From Actinomycetes bacterium (GTDB lineage Bacteria; Actinomycetota; Actinomycetes; S36-B12; GCA-2699445), in contig JAHZKU010000265.1 in the NCBI GenBank assembly GCA_022600255.1, positions 1 through 6,638 on the forward strand: a stretch of DNA of 6,638 nt. Direction: 5' to 3'. Below the pieces are notes generated by a model. That model did no database searches. It was given only the letters and a program-made list of their open reading frames with translations, and was not told where the DNA came from. Position numbers and translations under genes: made by a program. Of this stretch, positions 1 to 5,078 are shown piece after piece (positions within the stretch are counted from its first letter, which is position 1; every line of letters begins with the position of its first letter).

Positions 1-538
1 ACAGGGTGTCGCCGCACAAGACTGGTCGCTGAACGAATCGGGAACACTAGTCGGCTACCAACTCGACCGTGCGATGGCGGGCGCGGCCGGGGTGCGCAGC
101 AACGGTTGTGCCTACGCTGACTCAGGCCTACATGTGCCACTGCAGCGGATGCCTAACGTGACCATGGCGCCAGACCCCGCCGGAGGCAGCACCGCCGACT
201 TGATCGCTGACGTTGAGGATGGCATCTACGTGATTGGCGACAACTCCTGGTCGATCGACATGCAACGGTACAACTTTCAGTTCACGGGGCAGCGTTTTGA
301 ACGCATTCGCAACGGGGAGCTTGTGGGCCAAGTCAAGGATGTCGCCTACCAAGGCGTGACCCCAGCTTTCTGGGGTTCACTCAGGGCTGTCGGTGGACCC
401 GAAACGACACTTCTGGCCGGGGCGCTTAACTGCGGCAAGGGCCAGCCCGGCCAATCCGCACCCGTCTCCCATGGCGCCCCAAGTGCGGTTTTCTCCGCAG
501 TGAATGTCCTCAACAGCAAAGAGGAGGCCGGCGCGTGA
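1..538 (+). CDS. tldD: TldD zinc metalloprotease subunit, C-terminal part (5' truncated by window edge)
   Basis: The frame is open from base 2 to the TGA at 536-538, giving 178 visible residues, roughly the last third of a family usually near 480-500 residues. TldD is the catalytic subunit of the cytoplasmic TldD/TldE protease, which cleaves unfolded or short peptides and matures some modified peptides in other bacteria. Visible family features are a GTLVGYQLDR stretch, RSNGCAYADSGLHVP, a DGIYVIGDNSWSID region and, near the C-terminus, NCGKGQPGQSAPVSHG. The Cys codon at 431-433 in that last motif matches the cysteine that completes the zinc site in the known TldD structure; the HExxxH helix carrying the two His ligands lies upstream of the window. 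The ATG at 74 is internal, not the start. The stop overlaps the GTG of tldE, as expected for co-translated heterodimer partners. Family assignment is secure; the state of the missing N-terminal part cannot be judged. Confidence 0.93.
   Translation, partial: QGVAAQDWSLNESGTLVGYQLDRAMAGAAGVRSNGCAYADSGLHVPLQRMPNVTMAPDPAGGSTADLIADVEDGIYVIGDNSWSIDMQRYNFQFTGQRFERIRNGELVGQVKDVAYQGVTPAFWGSLRAVGGPETTLLAGALNCGKGQPGQSAPVSHGAPSAVFSAVNVLNSKEEAGA
356..380 (+). other. Intragenic hairpin in tldD
   Basis: ACCCCAG (359-365) and CTGGGGT (370-376) form a perfect 7-bp stem around the loop CTTT. After a single bulged T (377), GTG (356-358) pairs with CAC (378-380), extending the stem to about 10 bp. No T-run follows, so it does not look like an intrinsic terminator. 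The bases encode VTPAFWGS of TldD, so the structure may be a by-product of codon use. Confidence 0.4.
522..527 (+). promoter_or_regulatory. Ribosome binding site of tldE
   Basis: AGGAGG, a full Shine-Dalgarno match, lies 7 nt before the GTG at 535. It fixes GTG as the tldE start within the tldD stop overlap (GTGA). Confidence 0.85.
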
Positions 539-1923
539 TCTCCGCCCAGGACCTATCCGAGATGGCGATCAACGCAGCTGGCTCCACCGAGATTGCGGTT
601 GTGGTCCAAGAGCGCAGTTCCGTGAACCTGCGGTGGGCGGTCAACACCCTCACCACCAACGGATTGACGCAGCAACAATCGGTCGATGTCGTGGCATTTG
701 TCGGTGCTGGAGCACAGCGCGCTACGGCGACCGCATCGGGCCAAGTCACCAATCCCACGGACATCGTCGCACTAGTGGAACAAGCACGGGCGGCGGCGCA
801 GCGCGCGGCGCCCGCAGCGTCTGCGGCCCCCCTCGTTGATGCTGGCCAGGCAGCCGATTGGCAGGAGGGCGCACCAGCGACCAGCAGTGCGGCATTAGAG
901 ACGGTGGCACTGGGTTTGGGTGAAGCGTTCGGACGCGCCCGAGTCGATATCGTGGAGCACTTCGGCTACGCCGAACATGAGCTGACTACCACGTACTTGG
1001 CCACATCAGCGGGCACGCGGTTGCGCCACGTGCAACCCGCAAGTCGTCTGGAGATGACCGCGAAGTCTCATGACAGGGAGCGGTCGGCTTGGTTGGGTAG
1101 CGCCGAACCAAATATGCACCACATCGACATCACGGCCATGGACGCCGACCTGCGCCGCTCGCTAGCGTTGCAGGGCCGGCATGTGGCGGTCGAGCCGGGT
1201 CGGCATCCGGTCCTGCTGTCCGACAGCGCGGTGGCCGATCTTATGATCGACCTGTATTGGGCCGCAGACGCCCGCTCAGCGTTGGACTCCGCCAGTGTTT
1301 TTGCCGCCCCCGGTGGTGGCACCAAGTTGGGCACGACGCTGGCCCAACCCGACGTCACGTTGAGCTCTAACCCGTACGATCCAGCTCCCGGGATGGCCTG
1401 CACTCCATTCGAGGTGTGCGCCGTACCCGAGCCGAGCGCAACCCCGTTTGACAATGGCCTGACGCTGTCTGAAACCGCATGGATCGACGCCGGCCAGCTG
1501 GCGAATCTGATCACCACGCGCAGTACAGCCGCAGAACTGGGCAGGCCAGTCACACCCGGGATCGACAATTTAACGCTGACGCATGCGTCCGGGTCCGGCT
1601 CGATTGAGGAGGTGGCGGAACGCATGGGCGACGGAATCCTGGTCACCTGCCTTTGGTACAACCGGATGGTTGACCCGCAGACTCACCTGCTGACCGGGCT
1701 GACCCGCGATGGTGTTTATGTCGTGCGTGGCGGCGAAATCGCCGGGGCTTGCGGCAACTTTCGATTTAACGATTCCCCTGCGTCCCTACTCGGGCGTATT
1801 GTGGAAGCAGGAAGTAGTCGCCGCACCCTCGCAAGGGAGATGGGCGACTACTTCAATAGAGCGGTCATGCCACCGCTTGTGATAGGTGACTTCAACCTGT
1901 CCACCTTGAGCGAAGCGCGTTAG
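535..1923 (+). CDS. tldE: TldE/PmbA family protein, partner of TldD
   Basis: This 462-residue protein is the expected length for TldE (PmbA), the non-catalytic subunit that pairs with TldD to form the peptide-degrading chamber in the cytoplasm. The N-terminal domain (about residues 1-140) contains the typical strand-rich start and ends in an Ala-rich linker. The middle domain includes the TTTYLATSAGTRL strand (about 150-165). The C-terminal domain carries LWYNRMVDPQTHLLTGLTRDG and a GNFRFNDSP motif (about 370-416), which is characteristic of actinobacterial TldE. There is no HExxxH zinc motif, as expected for this subunit. The GTG start is chosen because AGGAGG lies 7 nt upstream and the start overlaps the tldD stop by 4 nt, implying translational coupling. 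Reading frame and length appear intact. The identification rests on motif recognition and on pairing with tldD. The natural substrate in this organism is unknown, and no ribosomally made peptide precursor is visible nearby. Confidence 0.92.
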   Translation: MISAQDLSEMAINAAGSTEIAVVVQERSSVNLRWAVNTLTTNGLTQQQSVDVVAFVGAGAQRATATASGQVTNPTDIVALVEQARAAAQRAAPAASAAPLVDAGQAADWQEGAPATSSAALETVALGLGEAFGRARVDIVEHFGYAEHELTTTYLATSAGTRLRHVQPASRLEMTAKSHDRERSAWLGSAEPNMHHIDITAMDADLRRSLALQGRHVAVEPGRHPVLLSDSAVADLMIDLYWAADARSALDSASVFAAPGGGTKLGTTLAQPDVTLSSNPYDPAPGMACTPFEVCAVPEPSATPFDNGLTLSETAWIDAGQLANLITTRSTAAELGRPVTPGIDNLTLTHASGSGSIEEVAERMGDGILVTCLWYNRMVDPQTHLLTGLTRDGVYVVRGGEIAGACGNFRFNDSPASLLGRIVEAGSSRRTLAREMGDYFNRAVMPPLVIGDFNLSTLSEAR

Positions 1924-1935
1924 CCCACTGCAGCT

Positions 1936-1941
1936 AGGAGG
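1936..1941 (+). promoter_or_regulatory. Ribosome binding site of the DUF3099 gene
   Basis: AGGAGG sits in the 21-nt gap after tldE, 3 nt before the ATG at 1945 (5 nt if the GGAG core is taken). It supports that start, although the spacing is tight. Confidence 0.75.
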
Positions 1942-1944
1942 ACC

Positions 1945-2373
1945 ATGTCAGCCGAGAACCCGCAACGACCCAGCAGGATTGTGCAAGGCGAAGTGCTGAA
2001 GGCGGCCGCCTTCCAACCCGTTAACGACAATGCCGTCCATAGCGTCACCTCAGCCCGCACCCCGCTCAGTCAAGAGCAGAAGGCGCGCACCCGCCGCTAC
2101 CTGATCCAGATGGCGATTCGAACCATCTGCTTTGTGGCGGCCGTCGTCGCGTTCAGTCTCGGAACCAGTCTCTGGGTGGTGTGGGCCCTGATCGGGGGTG
2201 CTGTCGTGCTTCCCTATGTCGCTGTCGTCATGGCCAATGCCGGCCGCGAGAACGACCCAGCGCTCATGGAGGCGGCCGCGATGAATGCTGATCGGATCGC
2301 AGCCCAGAAACAGGGCAAAATCTACGATGTCAGAGGCGATAAGGCCAGCGATCGCAACGATGCCGGAAGTTGA
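1945..2373 (+). CDS. DUF3099 family two-pass membrane protein
   Basis: This 142-residue protein matches the actinobacterial DUF3099 family, whose function is unknown. The hallmark is VTSARTPLSQEQKARTRRYL (about residues 34-53), followed by two hydrophobic helices: about 56-73 (AIRTICFVAAVVAFSLG) and about 77-98 (WALIGGAVVLPYVAVVMAN). They are joined by a very short turn, so the protein is probably a membrane hairpin with both ends on the same side. The Arg/Lys-rich stretch before helix 1 suggests a cytoplasmic N-terminus. The C-terminal 40 residues are polar and charged. The gene follows tldE by 21 nt with a strong ribosome binding site, and its 3' end is overlapped by the next gene, so it is part of the same transcription unit. 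From memory, DUF3099 genes often lie beside SURF1 genes in actinobacteria, which fits here, but no role in oxidase assembly is shown by the sequence. Confidence 0.87.
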   Translation: MSAENPQRPSRIVQGEVLKAAAFQPVNDNAVHSVTSARTPLSQEQKARTRRYLIQMAIRTICFVAAVVAFSLGTSLWVVWALIGGAVVLPYVAVVMANAGRENDPALMEAAAMNADRIAAQKQGKIYDVRGDKASDRNDAGS

Positions 2374-2857
2374 CGCGATCGCACGACAGATGACGGGTCG
2401 TGCGCACGACTTCTCACCCAGTACACACACCGCTCGCGTCACCGAAACAGACATGCCTGGAATCCAAGCCATGGATCGTGCCTGCTGCGGCCAGGAGCGA
2501 AACGCCCAACTCACCCGTTGGATTACCGCACCAGACGCCATCGCGCTAGCCAGCCATTCCCAAGATGGCACCCTGACCGGCTTCGCGGTGGCGCATCCGG
2601 ACGCGGATCGTTACTGGATCGGGCCCGTTTCGGCAGACGATGGCGACATCGCAAGCAATCTCCTACGCGATCTATCCGCCGCGTTGGCTGGGAAGACCAT
2701 CCAAATGCTAGTCCCCGAGCCCAATCAGGTCAGTCTGCTGATCGCGACCGAACTTGCGCTCAGCGAATCCGGTCCATCAGCCCCAATACCGGAACAGGCC
2801 TTGGCTGACTTACCGTGGGAGAAGATATTTGCACTGACTCCGATGGAGCTTGACTGA
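2327..2857 (+). CDS. Small GNAT-fold protein, YitH-like C-terminal acetyltransferase domain
   Basis: With the ATG at 2327 this is a 176-residue protein. The segment from about residue 35 resembles the C-terminal domain of YitH-type (Acetyltransf_18) GNAT proteins: TARVTETDMPGIQAMDR (helix 1 region), TLTGFAVAHPDADRYWIGPV (about 82-101, central strands ending in the family's IGP), then a VPEPNQ strand turn (129-134). A second GNAT-like opening, IRPAIATMPEVDAIARQ, precedes it at residues 5-21, but the rest of a first GNAT domain is absent. The protein therefore looks like a single domain or a deleted two-domain enzyme, and no substrate can be named. The start is uncertain. The ATG at 2285 would overlap DUF3099 by 89 nt; 2327 (47-nt overlap, weak AGGG 11 nt upstream) keeps the GNAT-like opening; 2360 overlaps by 14 nt but has no visible ribosome site. 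The stop is 1 nt before the SURF1 ATG, consistent with operon co-translation. Confidence 0.68.
   Translation: MSEAIRPAIATMPEVDAIARQMTGRAHDFSPSTHTARVTETDMPGIQAMDRACCGQERNAQLTRWITAPDAIALASHSQDGTLTGFAVAHPDADRYWIGPVSADDGDIASNLLRDLSAALAGKTIQMLVPEPNQVSLLIATELALSESGPSAPIPEQALADLPWEKIFALTPMELD
2348..2383 (+). repeat. Short direct repeat GCGATCGCA, two copies
   Basis: The 9-mer GCGATCGCA, whose first 8 bases are a palindrome, occurs at 2348-2356 and again at 2375-2383, exactly 27 nt (9 codons) apart. The copies flank the DUF3099 stop and the 2360 candidate start of the GNAT gene. In the GNAT frame both encode Ala-Ile-Ala. They may be chance or coding-driven. Confidence 0.3.
2845..2848 (+). promoter_or_regulatory. 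Probable ribosome binding site of the SURF1 gene
   Basis: GGAG inside the last codons of the GNAT gene lies 10 nt before the ATG at 2859. It is too close (1 nt) to serve the in-frame TTG at 2850, so it favours the ATG. Confidence 0.5.
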
Positions 2858-2858
2858 C

Positions 2859-3671
2859 ATGTTGGCACTCCTGCGTACGCCGCGGTGGCTGGGGTTCACC
2901 GCGGCCGCACTGGTCGCGATCGTGGCCTTCGGCTTCTTGAGCCTGTGGCAATGGAATCGCGCTGAAGAGAAACAGACGGAGAACGCCACGGTGGTCACGA
3001 ACACTCAGGCGAACGCCGCCCCTGTGGATGAGGCCCTAGCCGCACCGGCCGAGTGGGACCGAGTACAAGTCTCGGGCACCTTTGGCACCGAGCAATACCT
3101 AGTCCGGAACCGGCCACAGGGAGGGTCGAACGGATTCTGGGTCGTCGCTCCCCTGATCTCTGATGGCACCTACTCGCCCGCTGGCGAGGCAGTGTGGGTC
3201 GCTCGCGGCTGGATCCGGCAACAGACTGCAGCGATCGAGGCGGTGCCAGCACCGGATCCTCCGGCGGGGCCGGTAGTTGTGGAGGGCTATTTGCGGCCCG
3301 CCAGCCCGGAATCTGCGCGGCCGTCGCAGGCGTATCCGGAGGGCCAGGTGGCTGCGCTGAATCCCAGCGAACTCGCTGATTTGGCGGGCGTCACGACAGA
3401 TCCTGCACTTGCCGATTGGTATGTCCAAGCGGCAGACGGCTTTGCCGGGGACGCGACGATTCAGCCGCTGGCCCTCCCCCAAGCGGACGACGCCATGAAC
3501 CTGTCCTACGCCGGGCAATGGCTCCTCTTCGCGGCGATTGCGATCGGGGGTTGGTTCTACTTCTTGCGCCGCGAGGCCAAGGACGTCCTCTCCGGCGCGT
3601 CGGGTGTCTCGGCTGACCTACGCGACCCGGGACAGCCGCAACACGGCGAAGATGCGCGCGTGACACCTTGA
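2859..3671 (+). CDS. SURF1 family cytochrome c oxidase assembly protein
   Basis: SURF1 proteins are membrane factors that assist heme a insertion and assembly of the aa3-type cytochrome c oxidase. This one is 270 residues with the family layout. The N-terminal transmembrane helix (about 13-31) is followed directly by LSLWQWNRAEEKQ, matching the conserved L-x-x-WQ-x-x-R-x-x-x-K pattern. A large periplasmic domain contains GTFGTEQYLVRNRPQGGSNGF and VWVARGWI, equivalent to the usual VNRGW strand. Then comes a C-terminal motif NLSYAGQW (214-221) leading into the second helix (about 222-237) and a charged cytoplasmic tail. The ATG at 2859 is preferred over a TTG at 2850 because of the GGAG position. 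The start follows the GNAT stop by 1 nt, so this is the last gene of the operon. One oddity is Asn214, where a His usually precedes LxYAxQW in the family members I recall. Assignment to the family is firm; retention of heme binding is open. Confidence 0.9.
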   Translation: MLALLRTPRWLGFTAAALVAIVAFGFLSLWQWNRAEEKQTENATVVTNTQANAAPVDEALAAPAEWDRVQVSGTFGTEQYLVRNRPQGGSNGFWVVAPLISDGTYSPAGEAVWVARGWIRQQTAAIEAVPAPDPPAGPVVVEGYLRPASPESARPSQAYPEGQVAALNPSELADLAGVTTDPALADWYVQAADGFAGDATIQPLALPQADDAMNLSYAGQWLLFAAIAIGGWFYFLRREAKDVLSGASGVSADLRDPGQPQHGEDARVTP

Positions 3672-3781
3672 CGCTTGGGCTGACACGCTAGAGCATTGAT
3701 GGAACGGCCACCTCACGATCTGACCCACGGACTCGCTACGTGACTTCGGCAATATCGGGTAAATGGCGTCGCTGTTTCGGG

Positions 3782-3787
3782 CAGTAT
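3782..3787 (+). promoter_or_regulatory. Possible -10 element for a leaderless transcript
   Basis: CAGTAT is close to the actinobacterial -10 pattern TANNNT and ends 7 nt before the ATG at 3795, the spacing expected if transcription starts at the A of the start codon. No Shine-Dalgarno sequence precedes that ATG, which fits leaderless translation. No convincing -35 box is visible. The 123-nt gap (3672-3794) holds nothing else clear; a TTGACG at 3668-3673 lacks a well-spaced partner. Confidence 0.22.
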
Positions 3788-3794
3788 CGAACCC

Positions 3795-5033
3795 ATGCTC
3801 GGCTCCGACGCCACCGCTGCAACCACCAGTTCGCGGGATATTGCTGCGTTTTGTGGCAGACACACCAGGCTTCGAGTCACCAATCGGCCCGTGACCACGG
3901 TCCCGGCCCGCGGCGAAGAGAACCCGCAACTCCTGAACACTGGCACGCTGCCGCCCCACGAAAACTGGCTGCCGCAAAGCGCCTTCGCTCTGCCCCAGGA
4001 GCAGTTCTCGCGCTACCTAGATGCGCCAAGTGTGAATCTCATTTCTCTTCTGCAAGAGGCGGCTAGTCGGATGACGGCCGACCATCAGGCGGTCGTGCGA
4101 CCGATCGGGAGTATGGTCTATGCCCGTCGCGGGGCCTTCTTGGATTGGGGGTTCGTCCGAGATCTCGACATCTGGGTCTATGTCTCCCCGGCCACCTTGG
4201 CCACCGCCGACTGGACCGACCTGCATGTCGCGCTACAACAACATGTCTTTGACGTGTTCTCCGAAAACTACGTCTGGTCGCATGTCAGCGACCACACCGG
4301 CTACGTCTACCTACGCGACCAAGACGGGCAACGTCGGCTGATCGAACTCAAACTGGCCAGCCTAGATTGGCTGGATGTGGGCTTGGACTATGCGCATCTG
4401 CGCCGGTCTCGGCTCTGGCGGTCTCCCCGCGCCGCCCACTTCGTCAAACCGCGCCTGGAGTGGGCCGCGCACACTCCCTACGAGAACTACTACCCCACGG
4501 CCCCCGCGCAAGCCCCGTTTACGGAAAGAGTCACCGCGATCTCGCGGACCCGAGCTCATGCCGGCCTCTTGCACGCGTACGGCGAAAACTTGGCGGAAGC
4601 CTATCTGGCGGCAACCCCCGGTCGGATGGCGGTCGCCATCCAGAGTCGTCGCCGGTTCTTCCGGTACACCCGCAGGATCCTGAAGAAACAACTGCTGCTC
4701 GCGGTCATGTTGGGACACGAACCTGCCCGGATAGCCGCGCTCGCAGGCCTTGAGGCGTTGCGCGACAACGATGGACCTGCGCGGAACGCGGCCAGCCGGA
4801 GTCGCTACCTAGCCGAGGTGCTGCACAACCTCGACATCCTTCGGTCGGCCGACGCAACTCCGTTCGCAGCCTGGCTAGGCGGCAATCGTCCGCGCCTAAA
4901 CCCAACCGCAACATTGCCAACCCCGCTGTCACGGCTGCCGGCAAGCGTCCGGCTACCGCCCCAGCACGGCCCTGATCTCGCCATCAGCGCGGCCGAGCCC
5001 AGGCGGGCGGCCCACTTAGCCGCTGCGGAGTAG
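3795..5033 (+). CDS. Uncharacterised protein with nucleotidyltransferase-like core
   Basis: I do not recognise this 412-residue protein as a named family. Residues 1-75 look disordered and weakly constrained. From about 78 a helix leads into VRPIGSMVYARRG (101-113) and then RDLDIWVYV (122-130). Gly105-Ser106 followed 16 residues later by Asp123-Leu-Asp125 on a hydrophobic strand resembles the G-S...D-h-D-h signature of the DNA polymerase beta nucleotidyltransferase fold. After a helix (about 140-156) and a strand pair, Glu184 in RRLIELKLASLDW could be the third metal-binding acid. The C-terminal half is helical and basic (RRRFFRYTRRILKKQ, 285-299), like the helical domain of many such enzymes, and ends in a Pro/Arg-rich tail. 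No signal peptide or membrane segment is seen. An alternative is a PD-(D/E)xK nuclease reading of Asp177 and Glu184-x-Lys186. The start is uncertain: no Shine-Dalgarno precedes 3795, and a GTG at 3891 is possible. The gene stands alone after a 123-nt gap and converges with the ABC gene. The gene call is solid; function is inferred. Confidence 0.75.
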   Translation: MLGSDATAATTSSRDIAAFCGRHTRLRVTNRPVTTVPARGEENPQLLNTGTLPPHENWLPQSAFALPQEQFSRYLDAPSVNLISLLQEAASRMTADHQAVVRPIGSMVYARRGAFLDWGFVRDLDIWVYVSPATLATADWTDLHVALQQHVFDVFSENYVWSHVSDHTGYVYLRDQDGQRRLIELKLASLDWLDVGLDYAHLRRSRLWRSPRAAHFVKPRLEWAAHTPYENYYPTAPAQAPFTERVTAISRTRAHAGLLHAYGENLAEAYLAATPGRMAVAIQSRRRFFRYTRRILKKQLLLAVMLGHEPARIAALAGLEALRDNDGPARNAASRSRYLAEVLHNLDILRSADATPFAAWLGGNRPRLNPTATLPTPLSRLPASVRLPPQHGPDLAISAAEPRRAAHLAAAE

Positions 5034-5046
5034 CAGACGCCGAGCA

Positions 5047-5072
5047 GCGGCTGCAGGCCAGTTCGTGGCCGC
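5047..5072. terminator. Candidate hairpin terminator between convergent genes
   Basis: The 45-nt gap between the two stop codons contains GGCCA (5056-5060), loop GTTCG, TGGCC (5066-5070), a perfect 5-bp stem. An alternative, longer-range pairing joins GCGGCT (5047-5052) to GGCCGC (5067-5072). A hairpin here could stop transcription from both sides. There is no T-run on either strand, so termination would have to be of the U-less type or Rho-dependent. Confidence 0.35.
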
Positions 5073-5078
5073 GAGGAC

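Noticed and set aside
973..990. His-Glu pair in the TldE sequence (EHELTTT) as a possible zinc protease motif
   Set aside because: The second His of HExxH or HExxxH is absent, and the stretch aligns with a beta strand of the TldE fold rather than the TldD catalytic helix.
1068..1661. Reverse-strand open frame of 197 codons within tldE
   Set aside because: It lies wholly antisense to a well-recognised TldE and its translation shows no family motifs; long antisense frames are common in GC-rich genes.
2285..2326. Longer start for the GNAT gene at 2285
   Set aside because: It would overlap DUF3099 by 89 nt and adds 14 residues without GNAT-like character; a GGAGG at 2268-2272 is 12 nt away and is part of DUF3099 codons.
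2050..2571. Reverse-strand open frame of 173 codons across the DUF3099 and GNAT genes
   Set aside because: It is antisense to the DUF3099 hallmark motif and GNAT frame, with low-complexity composition and no recognisable domain.
2850..2858. TTG start for SURF1 at 2850
   Set aside because: The GGAG ends only 1 nt before it, too close to act; the ATG at 2859 has workable spacing and begins right at the usual SURF1 N-terminus.
3668..3694. TTGACG plus TAGAGC as a promoter after SURF1
   Set aside because: The spacing is 15 nt and the -10 match is poor; in GC-rich DNA this is weak evidence.
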